Origin: Deltaproteobacteria bacterium
GTDB lineage: Bacteria > Myxococcota_A > UBA9160 > UBA6930
Direction of reading: 5' to 3'
Length of the DNA: 39,016 bases
Assembly: GCA_029261815.1 (NCBI GenBank)
Contig: JAJDAQ010000102.1
Coordinates: 1 to 39,016 of the forward strand
Both the position numbers and the translations under genes were made by a program. How positions within the stretch are numbered: the stretch's first letter is position 1; each line of letters begins with the position of its first letter. The notes beneath the pieces are model-generated. The model saw only the letters and a list, made by a program, of their open reading frames with translations, was not told the DNA's origin and ran no database searches. Positions 25,372 to 31,513 of the stretch are shown here, in pieces.

Positions 25372-25584
25372 TTACTCGCTCTTCGGCTCTTTCTCAGCGC
25401 GCGCAAGTGTCGATGCCTCTCGTCGCCGAACACTGGACGATGGAGGTCTGACGCTCAGTTGCCGAACCTCCTCCAAGAGGCTGTCGCGCTCCGCTCGAGA
25501 TTTTCTCAAAGCCCGTTCCGACAGATCTCTCAAGAACGAAAGATCAGACGCAACAGACGTCTCTGGTTTGGTATCAGTCGTCAT
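25372..25584 (-). CDS. small basic coil protein, partner of the protease-histone gene
   Basis: This 70-residue protein starts at 25584, overlapping the stop of the upstream protease gene by 4 bases (ATGA), so the two are probably translationally coupled. It has an Asp/Ser/Thr start, then a charged helix (LRDLSERALRKSRAERDSLLEEVRQL) and a basic end. It is the last gene of the operon before the terminator at 25321-25347. No family is recognised. It may be an adaptor, chaperone or antitoxin for its neighbour; this is inference only. Confidence 0.6.
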   Translation of the reverse strand: MTTDTKPETSVASDLSFLRDLSERALRKSRAERDSLLEEVRQLSVRPPSSSVRRREASTLARAEKEPKSE

Positions 25585-26609
25585 GGCGTTCTCTCTCCAT
25601 CGGCCTTCTTCTTCGGCGCCGCCTTCTTCTTCGGCGCCGCCTTCTTCTTCTTCGGCGCCGTCTTCTTCTTCGGCGCCGCCTTCTTCTTCTTCGGCGCCTT
25701 CTTCTTCTTCGGCGCCTTCTTCTTCTTCGGCGCCTTCTTCTTCTTCGGCGCCTTCTTCTTCTTCGGCGCCGCCTTCTTCGAGTTGAGTGGGACGATGATC
25801 GGCGGGCGGCCCATCTCGGATGGTGGGTTCAAGAACAGGGCGTCGAACTGCCCGGCAAGGGCCGCTTCGGCACTCGTCAGGATGCGCATCTCCGTAAACA
25901 GCGAAGAGGCTTCATCCATTCCGATTACTGTCCCGTGTGACGGATAGTCATAGACGAGCTTCCGTACCGCGTCCTCCTTCATGTTCTTGGAGTGCCTTGC
26001 GAGACGGGTCGCGTAGTACTCCATGATCCTGTTAGATCGATGTTGCTCCCCGATCTTCATCGGGTCGAGCTGCGAATAGACGGGTGCCAAAGCGCCCACG
26101 GCCATTCCCGTTGCGATTTCAGCAGCTGTGGAGGTGGTCAGCTGCATCTCGAACTTGAGGTCGAGGAACGCGTGGGTGAAACTGGCGAGGATCTCTTTCC
26201 TGAGGATGTTGAACGCTTCCGGAATGTCGAGCCCTGAGCTGCGCTCGATGAACTCATCCGGCTTTAGAATCTGGATGTCGAGAGGTCCCAATTCCGCTCT
26301 TCTCGACAGGAGAATCCGGTGGGCACCGACTCCGATCAGCGTCCCGGCGCTCTTGCAGGACCCGTGGATCAGCACCTCGACCTTCTTGTACGCATGTTGC
26401 AGGGCGCGACCGATCCGATAGGCGTCGTGCGGGCTCCCCCCGTACGTGCCGAGAAGAAGAAGCAGGGACTCGCCGTCACGGATGTTCGTCCGGATGAGCT
26501 CAGTCCCGGCGGCATTGATAGGGCCGAAGTAGACCAGCACATCGGGCGATGAGGATCGCTCCTTGCGGACTTCATCCGCAAGGTCGATCAGTTGTTCGAT
26601 GGTCAGCAT
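25581..26609 (-). CDS. ClpP/SDH-type serine protease fused to a histone-H1-like lysine-rich tail
   Basis: This 342-residue protein has two parts. Residues 20-260 belong to the SDH_sah/SppA-like branch of ClpP-fold proteases: LLLLLGTYGGSPHDAYRIG, the nucleophile Ser87 in SCKSAGTLIGVGAHRIL, and LGPLDIQI with Asp111, in the same order as the family. The N terminus has no signal peptide, so it should be cytoplasmic. Residues 278-336 are a tail of repeated KKKKAP, KKKKAAP and KKKAAP units, like histone H1 C termini and bacterial H1-like proteins, expected to bind DNA or RNA. It is on the minus strand, opposite the late genes, and could be expressed in lysogens. Biological role unknown. Confidence 0.8.
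   Translation of the reverse strand: MLTIEQLIDLADEVRKERSSSPDVLVYFGPINAAGTELIRTNIRDGESLLLLLGTYGGSPHDAYRIGRALQHAYKKVEVLIHGSCKSAGTLIGVGAHRILLSRRAELGPLDIQILKPDEFIERSSGLDIPEAFNILRKEILASFTHAFLDLKFEMQLTTSTAAEIATGMAVGALAPVYSQLDPMKIGEQHRSNRIMEYYATRLARHSKNMKEDAVRKLVYDYPSHGTVIGMDEASSLFTEMRILTSAEAALAGQFDALFLNPPSEMGRPPIIVPLNSKKAAPKKKKAPKKKKAPKKKKAPKKKKAPKKKKAAPKKKTAPKKKKAAPKKKAAPKKKADGERTP
25596..25780. repeat. 15-18 bp tandem repeats coding for the Lys/Pro/Ala tail
   Basis: Tandem units of TTCTTCTTCTTCGGCGCC (18 bases) and shorter TTCTTCTTCGGCGCC variants cover the 3' end of the protease gene. Each full unit codes on the minus strand for GAPKKK-type residues. Purine/pyrimidine strand asymmetry and tandem structure make this tract prone to slippage, so tail length may vary between relatives. 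Confidence 0.85.
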
Positions 26610-26685
26610 GCGTAGGCGGCTTATGGAAATTGAGCAGGGGAGAGTACCCCCGGCTCTGCGGAATCCGACTCGATACTACAGAAAT

Positions 26686-26727
26686 CGGACGATCACGTTC
26701 ATCTGTCGGACGATCACGTTCATCTGT
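26686..26727. repeat. two exact tandem copies of a 21-bp unit
   Basis: A 21-base unit starting CGGACGATCACG and ending TTCATCTGT occurs twice with no gap, at 26686-26706 and 26707-26727. It lies 75-120 bases upstream of the protease gene start and in the attP region. It may be an operator for the minus-strand protease operon or a pair of integrase/excisionase arm sites; helical phasing of two turns fits either. Confidence 0.7.
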
Positions 26728-26837
26728 CAGGCGGCCGGCGGTCCATCGCTCCAGGTGCCGGGGGCCGGGGCTGCCGCCGCCGGCTCGGCGCTGCGAACAG
26801 GAACAGCTCGGCGCCGCGCGACTGGACGACGTCTATC

Positions 26838-26888
26838 ATACCCAAGCCGATTTACGTCGTCGCCGAGCTCGCTTGGCGCGAGGTGCGC
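26838..26888 (-). pseudogene. remnant of a second integrase C terminus
   Basis: On the minus strand this segment reads AHLAPSELGDDVNRLGY, identical at 15 of 17 positions to the last 17 residues of the intact integrase (AHLAPDELGQDVNRLGY). The catalytic Tyr that should precede it is replaced by Val, no integrase sequence is recognisable upstream, and the expected stop codon is out of frame (TATGAT). DNA divergence is clear at third positions, so it is a relative rather than a recent copy. It lies in opposite orientation to the intact gene. Confidence 0.6.
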
Positions 26889-26940
26889 GACGGTGACGGT
26901 GACTGACCGACCCTTGAACGCACGGATCCCGTGTGGGCAC

Positions 26941-26959
26941 AGTGTGACCACGTCACACT
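26941..26959. promoter_or_regulatory. 19-bp dyad, possible operator or recombination protein site
   Basis: AGTGTGAC-CAC-GTCACACT is a perfect 8-bp inverted repeat around a 3-base centre. It lies in the non-coding attP region, so a DNA-binding protein site (repressor, excisionase, integrase accessory factor) is likely. The partner cannot be told from sequence. Confidence 0.5.
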
Positions 26960-27016
26960 CGACCAGTCTCACAACGCCCGTAGAGCCCGGAAATCAAGGT
27001 GCTCCGAAACGGGATC

Positions 27017-27044
27017 CCAATAGACCCGATTCCGGCTCTATTGG
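27017..27044. other. inverted repeat near attP core
   Basis: CCAATAGA (27017-27024) and TCTATTGG (27037-27044) are perfect 8-bp inverted repeats separated by 12 bases. It lies 49 bases left of the integrase core and could be an arm-type binding site or an RNA hairpin; no T-run follows. Confidence 0.45.
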
Positions 27045-27067
27045 CCGTCTGTGGCGTCTAGAGGTGA

Positions 27068-27118
27068 TGGGCGATGAGAGACTTGAACTCCCGTCCTCCA
27101 CGTTATCGGCGTGAGGAC
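27068..27118 (-). other. attP: attP core with 3' half of a tRNA-Ile(GAT) gene
   Basis: On the minus strand 27068-27114 read as the anticodon arm to the discriminator base of a tRNA: stem TCACG/CGTGG, loop CCGATAA with anticodon GAT, variable region AGGAC, T arm GGGAG-TTCAAGT-CTCTC, acceptor strand ATCGCCC and a final A. No 5' half is present, so it is not a working tRNA. Position 33, normally T, is C. On the plus strand, GTCCTCCACG and CGTGAGGAC flank the 7 bases TTATCGG (27093-27118), matching a tyrosine-integrase core with a 7-bp overlap region. It lies about 100 bases upstream of the integrase gene. Phages commonly integrate at tRNA 3' halves. Confidence 0.7.
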
Positions 27119-27219
27119 CCAGGAATCCTGGCCGAAGCGCCGCCGTAAGCCATGCTTGAGGCGGGACTTGTGACGGCCGCTTTTCCGGTCGAATCTGTGT
27201 GGGTAGGATGTGGGGCGGA

Positions 27220-28245
27220 ATGGCCCACCTCTACAGACGCAAGCGGTCACCGAACTGGTGGATGGAGTGGCGTGTCGGCGGCCGCCGCTTCCGCAAGTCG
27301 ACCGGCACCTCGAGGCGCGAACTGGCCGAGGGCGTGCTCGCCAAGCTCATCCGCCAGCAGTTGCTCCACCACGCCGGCGCCGGCGCCGCGCCCGTGCCGA
27401 CGACGGAGTTCATCAAGGCGGTCGAGCGGAAGCTCACCGCGAGCGGCTCGAGCCCGCGGAGCGTGCGGCAAACCGCCGCGCACCTGACGCGCTTCTTCGA
27501 GGCCGTGGGCAAGCCGCCCTCGCTCGTCGAGCCTGACGACGTCCAGGCGTACCTCGAGCTCCGCGCCGGGCACGTCAGCCAGGCGACGGTGCGGCGCGAG
27601 CTCGACAGCATCTTCGCGGCGTTCCGCGCCGCGCTCCGCCGCGGCGAGCTGCTCCGCGATCCGTGCGCCAGCATCAAGAAGCCGTCGCTCGAGCGCAAGC
27701 TCATCACGTGCCTCCGCGCCGAGGAGGTCGGCCAGCTGCTGGCGGCCGCGCGCGAGTGGCGGGACGGCGCGGTGCTCGTCGGCGTCGCGCTCGCTGCGTA
27801 CGCGGGCCTGCGCCTGGCTGAGGTCCGGCACACCGACTGGCCCGACGTCGACCTGGAGGCGCGCCGGCTGTACGTCCGCGGCAAGGACGGCTGGCGACCG
27901 AAGACACGTCAGGAGCGCGTCCTCCCGATCAGCGACGCGCTGGCCGTGGCGCTGGGCGATCATCGTCGGGAGTCCGGACCCTTGTTGTCCGCGCCCAGCG
28001 GGACGCGCCGCGGGAAGACGTACATGACGAAGGCCATGCTCGCGCTGCGCAAGGCGTCCGAGGTCGAGCAGGCCGGCTGGCAGATACTGCGCCACACCTT
28101 CGCCTCGCAGCTGGTCGGCCAGGGCGTGTCGATCTACAAGGTCAGCAAGCTGCTCGGACACGGCTCGGTGCAGACGACCGAGCGTCACTACGCGCACCTC
28201 GCGCCCGACGAGCTCGGGCAGGACGTCAACCGGTTGGGGTACTGA
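27220..28245 (+). CDS. int: tyrosine-family site-specific integrase
   Basis: This 341-residue protein would insert and (with helpers) excise the phage DNA. It has an N-terminal arm-like part, a SAM-like core-binding domain at about 60-155, and a catalytic domain with Arg198 (AYAGLRLAE), a Lys in YVRGKDGWRPK (222 or 228), Arg291 in WQILRHTFASQL, His314 in LLGHGSVQTT and the nucleophile Tyr324 in TERHYAHLAP. The His of the box II HxxR motif is Gln288 here. ATG 27220 gives a normal start (MAHLYRRKR); the frame is open to GTG 27199. Confidence 0.9.
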   Translation: MAHLYRRKRSPNWWMEWRVGGRRFRKSTGTSRRELAEGVLAKLIRQQLLHHAGAGAAPVPTTEFIKAVERKLTASGSSPRSVRQTAAHLTRFFEAVGKPPSLVEPDDVQAYLELRAGHVSQATVRRELDSIFAAFRAALRRGELLRDPCASIKKPSLERKLITCLRAEEVGQLLAAAREWRDGAVLVGVALAAYAGLRLAEVRHTDWPDVDLEARRLYVRGKDGWRPKTRQERVLPISDALAVALGDHRRESGPLLSAPSGTRRGKTYMTKAMLALRKASEVEQAGWQILRHTFASQLVGQGVSIYKVSKLLGHGSVQTTERHYAHLAPDELGQDVNRLGY

Positions 28246-28266
28246 CCAAGGAACCGGTCCGGTGTG

Positions 28267-28875
28267 CTATCGCTTGCGTCTGCCCGAGTGGGAGAGTTTC
28301 CGCTGCTTCGCGTCAGGAGGATCGGCCATCTCCGACTTCCTCTTCGCGTCGGTCTCGGCCTTCTCCTTCCAGTGCCCGGTGATGAACATCCCGGTGATGA
28401 GGGCCAGCGTGCCGCCGACGATTGCAACCGCAACCGATGCGGCCGGGGCGCTGTCAGGAGACTTGAGCGCGATCGTCGTGGCGCAGCCCAGCGCCACCAG
28501 GACGATTACGAACGCAAGGCCCTGGCCCCACTTCTCGCGTTGGATTCGGGAGTCGACGTACGACTTCTCGATGCTATGGCGGTGGGTCGCCTGGCCCTGA
28601 ACGTAGGTCAACATCTGGGCCGTCATGCCTTTGTGGAGGACCTCGTACTTCGCCATCTCATCGGCCTGAGGTAGCAGACCAGAGTAGGAGTGATAGGCCT
28701 CGCTGTACTCGATACGGAGGCTGGCAGGCAGCTGGTGGTGGGGGGGCTGCTGCTGCTGCTGAACCTCGAGCTGACTCCGCTTGCTCTTGCTCACGTTGCC
28801 CTCTCTCGAAGTCGAGAAGCGCCGATTTCGGCGGCGCCCCTTGTTCTTTCGCTTCGCCCGCTTACTTCGTCCCAT
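28267..28875 (-). CDS. DUF2335-type membrane protein
   Basis: This 202-residue protein has a very basic N terminus (MGRSKRAKRKNKGRRRNRRF), a Gln-rich linker, a conserved section YHSYSGLLPQADEMAKYEVLHKGM ... QATHRHSIEKSYVDSRIQREKWGQ (about 60-118), then two membrane helices at about 119-137 and 147-168, and a basic C terminus. The middle and helices match the DUF2335 predicted membrane protein family. It is a late gene of the minus-strand lysogeny cluster, near the integrase, where phages often carry lysogenic conversion or exclusion genes. Role unknown. Confidence 0.7.
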   Translation of the reverse strand: MGRSKRAKRKNKGRRRNRRFSTSREGNVSKSKRSQLEVQQQQQPPHHQLPASLRIEYSEAYHSYSGLLPQADEMAKYEVLHKGMTAQMLTYVQGQATHRHSIEKSYVDSRIQREKWGQGLAFVIVLVALGCATTIALKSPDSAPAASVAVAIVGGTLALITGMFITGHWKEKAETDAKRKSEMADPPDAKQRKLSHSGRRKR

Positions 28876-29110
28876 CTGAGGCGGTTGCCGCCTCGAACCG
28901 GAGTCTTGCAGCCTCGAATGCTTTTCTGAAGTCCATCGCTACGGCGAGGACATCGGCTCGCGCTGCGAGCATGTCAGCGGTGTGACCATCGGTGTCGATG
29001 TTCAGCTCCGCAGGCCAGCTTCCGAAGAGGTCGAAGACCGAACCCATTCCACGACCGAAGGACGGTGCGGGGAAGAGACGTGTGGTGAGGGAGTATTGGT
29101 CTGTGCCCAT
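28862..29110 (-). CDS. small protein of the lysogeny cluster
   Basis: This 82-residue protein (MGTDQYSLTTRLFPAPSFG...) starts at 29110. GGAGGA lies four bases before that ATG, so it is preferred over the ATG at 29122. Its end overlaps the DUF2335 gene by 14 bases. Middle and C terminus: DMLAARADVLAVAMDFRKAFEAARLRFEAAT, a helical part. Not recognised. The coupling suggests it works with the membrane protein. Confidence 0.65.
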   Translation of the reverse strand: MGTDQYSLTTRLFPAPSFGRGMGSVFDLFGSWPAELNIDTDGHTADMLAARADVLAVAMDFRKAFEAARLRFEAATASDGTK

Positions 29111-29136
29111 GGCTTCCTCCATGATGGAGTACGTTC

Positions 29137-29170
29137 AGTATACGCATGGAAAACAGGTAGAACAGGTCAA
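29137..29170 (-). promoter_or_regulatory. candidate promoter of the 29110-28267 pair
   Basis: On the minus strand TATACT (29137-29142) is a good -10 element in a local A+T-rich gap of 87 bases. TTGACC lies at 29165-29170 but 22 bases away, too far for a standard -35. AACAGGT is repeated at 29152-29158 and 29161-29167, a 9-base period direct repeat that could bind a regulator or activator in place of a -35. Confidence 0.35.
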
Positions 29171-29197
29171 ACGGCCGATAGGGATCAGGTTCGCTCG

Positions 29198-29359
29198 CTA
29201 GCGATTCTGGTCGGCGACCGACCGGATGTTGGCGTCCGTCTCGCCGTCGGCCGTCCACTCGTCGGCGAGCTCGCGCGCCTTGTCGTCGGTCATATCGGTG
29301 ACCGTCCAGAGCAGGCGGCGCACGGCGTCGGGGGTGACGGCGTCGATGATCCCGGTCAC
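29198..29359 (-). CDS. 53-residue acidic protein
   Basis: GTG 29357-29359 on the minus strand opens a 53-residue frame ending TAG (VTGIIDAVTPDAVRRLLWTV ... ANIRSVADQNR). It overlaps the stop of the upstream 194-residue gene by 4 bases (GTGA), the usual coupling here. It has a charged, mainly helical pattern. Not recognised, but codons and coupling support it as a real gene. Confidence 0.6.
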   Translation of the reverse strand: MTGIIDAVTPDAVRRLLWTVTDMTDDKARELADEWTADGETDANIRSVADQNR

Positions 29360-29940
29360 TGCTTCTTCAGCGGCTCAATCGTGTTCCACCCCTGGTACTT
29401 GCGGAGCTCGTGCTTGAGGTTCTTCTTGATGTGGTGGACGGACTCGCCGGTGAGCTTGCGCTTGATGGCCTTGTCGAGGGCTCGGATCAACTTGGGGCAC
29501 TTCTTCTGGTCGTATCTGCGCGCGAGCTCGAGTCCGGCCGCAACGCCCCACGAGTCACTTCGGCCGAGGTAGCGGACTGCCAGACTGACGACTCGCTTCT
29601 GATCGGCTTTCGGAAGGGGGATGCGGCGGTCAGGTCTCGCGGGGCGGGCCCGCTTGTTCCATTGCGACATCCGCAGCAGCTGTTGTGCGCCTGCAGCGCA
29701 GCCTCGATTCCGACGATCCCGCCAGTGATGGCGCGTGCGAAGCCAGACATCCCGCTCCAGGCCCGAGATCAGAGCGCGGGCCCCGATCAGGCGTAGTGTG
29801 CGGAGGTTCTTGCGCGCCTGAGAGCTGTCCTTCCCGTGCCGCGTCCCTTGCGCCCGGCGATTGGGCAGCAGATACAGGACGCTCAGCTCGGCCACGAATT
29901 GGGGCATGACAAGCAGGTACGCGGTGAGAATCAACGCCAT
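29356..29940 (-). CDS. basic protein with N-terminal membrane segment
   Basis: This 194-residue protein has a hydrophobic start (LILTAYLLVMPQFVAELSVLYLL) and is otherwise strongly basic (HHIKKNLKHELRKYQGW at the end). Start ATG 29940 follows GAGGAGG, a strong ribosome site, just 10 bases after the repressor gene ends, so it is co-transcribed with the repressor and made in lysogens. No family is recognised. Such genes often encode superinfection exclusion or immunity functions. Confidence 0.65.
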   Translation of the reverse strand: MALILTAYLLVMPQFVAELSVLYLLPNRRAQGTRHGKDSSQARKNLRTLRLIGARALISGLERDVWLRTRHHWRDRRNRGCAAGAQQLLRMSQWNKRARPARPDRRIPLPKADQKRVVSLAVRYLGRSDSWGVAAGLELARRYDQKKCPKLIRALDKAIKRKLTGESVHHIKKNLKHELRKYQGWNTIEPLKKQ

Positions 29941-29950
29941 AGACGCCTCC

Positions 29951-30610
29951 TCATTCTCCGATGACTAGCTTCTGGCTCTCGGTCATGCCGGCCTTCTCGC
30001 GGAGCATCTCGTTCCATGCGTCGAGGTCGCCGACGACCGCCACCTCGCTGTTGCATGTCGGGCACGTCACCGTGCTCTCCGCGAGCGCCGTCGCCTCGGA
30101 CTTCCATTTGATGGGCTTGCGTTTCGACTTCGCCTCGAGCTTGACGACGTGCGTCACCTCCGGGGCGATCGCCTCCTCGTCGACGGCCAATAGCTCGGTC
30201 ATGCCCTTCTGGATCTCGGCCGCCCGCGTCGTCACCATTCCCGCGTAGGCCTTGGCGGCAGCCAACAGCTGGCCGAGCTGCTCGAGCTCGGCCAGGTGCT
30301 CCGGCTCGACCTGGTCGTCGATCGCTGACGCGGGATCGGGAAGGGGCGGGAAGGCGTAGCCTCCGATCTGGATCCCCGCGGCCACCGCGGCTGGACCGCC
30401 CGCGGCGTCCTCGCCCGAGAGCCAGGCGACGCTGACGCCGAGCGCATCCGCGGCGGCTTTCAGCTTCGCGGCGTGGGGCGCCGTCTTCGCGCTCTCCCAT
30501 CCGGTGATCGTCCGGAGGCCGACGGGGATCCGATTCGACGCTTCCTCCTGACTCCAACCGAGCTCCATGCGCTTGGCCCGGAACCTCTCGGCGAAGATTT
30601 TCTTGTCCAT
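29951..30610 (-). CDS. XRE-family repressor
   Basis: This 219-residue protein has an HTH_3/XRE domain at about 5-65 (FAERFRAKRMELGWSQEEASNRIPVGLRTITGWESAKTAP... GVSVAWLSG). The C-terminal half is helical and ends in KWKSEATALAESTVTCPTCNSEV, with C183 and C186 as a two-Cys motif. No peptidase S24 motif is seen, so it does not look like a LexA/cI self-cleaving repressor. It is transcribed away from the early genes, the usual place for a lysogeny repressor. Start ATG 30610 lacks a clear ribosome site and may be read from a nearly leaderless transcript. Confidence 0.82.
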   Translation of the reverse strand: MDKKIFAERFRAKRMELGWSQEEASNRIPVGLRTITGWESAKTAPHAAKLKAAADALGVSVAWLSGEDAAGGPAAVAAGIQIGGYAFPPLPDPASAIDDQVEPEHLAELEQLGQLLAAAKAYAGMVTTRAAEIQKGMTELLAVDEEAIAPEVTHVVKLEAKSKRKPIKWKSEATALAESTVTCPTCNSEVAVVGDLDAWNEMLREKAGMTESQKLVIGE

Positions 30611-30631
30611 AACCCGAGTTCAGTCAGCGAT

Positions 30632-30682
30632 TTGCGCACAAACAGGAAACCGAGCGGCCGGACAGGTTGCGCATAACGCGCA
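30632..30682. promoter_or_regulatory. repressor operators of the lysogeny switch
   Basis: TTGCGCACAA (30632-30641) and TTGCGCATAA (30667-30676) share the core TTGCGCAYAA 35 bases apart. The second lies within the dyad TGCGC-ATAAC-GCGCA (30668-30682). Both are between the divergent repressor and early genes, so they are the best candidate repressor-binding sites. Confidence 0.55.
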
Positions 30683-30695
30683 TTACCGCTAGTAT
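30667..30695 (+). promoter_or_regulatory. early rightward promoter
   Basis: TTGCGC (30667-30672), a 17-base spacer and TAGTAT (30690-30695) give a good sigma-70 promoter. The dyad operator overlaps the -35 and spacer, so binding there should block transcription of the early operon. Predicted start near 30702, about 26 bases before the first gene. Confidence 0.6.
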
Positions 30696-30727
30696 CTTGC
30701 CGGAGACGCAGAGTACCCACGTTACCT

Positions 30728-31000
30728 ATGCATGGACACGGTGGCATGTCGGACCCGGCAGGTCAAGGCGCTGGACCCCCTCAGCAGGCCGCTGAGGACC
30801 GTTTCATCACGCCCGAGGAGGCGGCCGAGCTCCTGAAGCTCGACGCGTCGCGAGTACGCAGCTTGCTGCGCGAGGGACGCATTCCCGGGACGAAACCGTT
30901 CGGCAAATGGCTTGTCGACCGGGCGGGCGTGGAGCGGTTGATCGACGAGGCGTGGAACACGCGCGTCGACGAGCAGTTGGCGAAGGCGCTCAACCAATGA
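30728..31000 (+). CDS. small HTH (excisionase/MerR-like) DNA-binding protein
   Basis: This 90-residue protein has a Gly/Pro/Gln N terminus and a MerR/HTH_17-like domain at about 26-75: FITPEEAAELLKLDASRVRSLLREGRIPGTKPFGKWLVDRAGVERLIDEA. The GRIPGTKPFGKWL wing is typical of excisionase-like domains. It is the first early gene, so it may act as Cro-like regulator or directionality factor. The start may instead be ATG 30746, seven codons in, after GGTGG; nothing decides. Confidence 0.75.
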   Translation: MHGHGGMSDPAGQGAGPPQQAAEDRFITPEEAAELLKLDASRVRSLLREGRIPGTKPFGKWLVDRAGVERLIDEAWNTRVDEQLAKALNQ

Positions 31001-31064
31001 CGAGGGCCGCAGCGCGGCAACGCGGCGGCCCAGGTGAAGCAGAAACCACACGGAGAGTAGCACG

Positions 31065-31247
31065 ATGACGCGACGTCGAGAGCGGAAGTACAAGACCGAC
31101 CTGGCCCAGATCTTCAACCTCGCCCAGCGCGCGCTCCAGACGAGCAGCCGGCTGACGGTGCGAGGCTCCCTCTGTCGGAGCGCCGCGATCGCTGACCGCG
31201 GCGATCACGACGACATGCAGCCCGGGCTGCGGGCGCGGGCGGCATGA
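31065..31247 (+). CDS. small basic early protein
   Basis: This 60-residue protein starts after GGAGAG with ATG 31065. It begins MTRRRERKYKTDLAQIFNLAQRAL and is Arg/Lys-rich with a helix and a less ordered end. Its stop overlaps the next start (ATGA at 31244). Not recognised; coupling and ribosome site support it. Confidence 0.65.
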   Translation: MTRRRERKYKTDLAQIFNLAQRALQTSSRLTVRGSLCRSAAIADRGDHDDMQPGLRARAA

Positions 31248-31513
31248 AGATCGAGCTCGGCGACCGGCCGATCACGCTCGAGATGGACGCCGACCACGAC
31301 ATCGGTCACCTCGTCATCGACCTGTCGATCGACCTCGAGTGCCCGAGCGAGCTGCACATCGGCGACGAGGAGGTGGAGCGGTTCATCGGCAAGAGGCTGA
31401 GCCTGCTCCTGTCGCTGGAGACGGAGGACCTCTACCGGCTGGCGCGCTGGGCGCTGCAGGCGGCCGAGACGAAGAACCAGCGCGACTCCCAACTCGCCGA
31501 GGTGGCGTCGTGA
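31244..31513 (+). CDS. small acidic early protein
   Basis: This 89-residue protein has a beta-then-helix pattern: KIELGDRPITLEMDADHDIGHLVIDLSIDLECPSEL, then VERFIGKRLSLLLSLETEDLYRLARWALQAAE. It overlaps its neighbours by 4 bases on both sides. Not recognised. Confidence 0.65.
   Translation: MKIELGDRPITLEMDADHDIGHLVIDLSIDLECPSELHIGDEEVERFIGKRLSLLLSLETEDLYRLARWALQAAETKNQRDSQLAEVAS

Larger units (their letters stand above)
26610..27067. other. non-coding attachment and control region (left part)
   Basis: No convincing gene lies here. It holds, in order, a 21-bp tandem repeat, a fragment of an integrase C terminus on the minus strand, a 19-bp dyad and an 8-bp-arm dyad, all listed separately. 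It precedes the tRNA-derived core at 27068-27118. Open frames in the region do not look coding. Confidence 0.6.

Noticed and set aside
25596..25780. Plus-strand frames reading SSSAPSSSS or FFFGAFFF across the repeat tract.
   Set aside because: They are antisense readings of the lysine-rich tail repeats; the minus frame has a full catalytic domain upstream.
26563..27114. A plus-strand 183-residue frame over the attP region.
   Set aside because: It spans the tandem repeat, integrase scrap and tRNA fragment, has mixed composition and no family pattern.
27068..27118. A complete tRNA-Ile gene.
   Set aside because: Only the anticodon arm to 3' end is present; no 5' acceptor strand or D arm upstream, and T33 is C.
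29951..30610. LexA/cI-type self-cleaving repressor.
   Set aside because: The C-terminal half lacks a visible Ala-Gly cleavage site and Ser/Lys dyad region of peptidase S24; only the XRE domain is supported.
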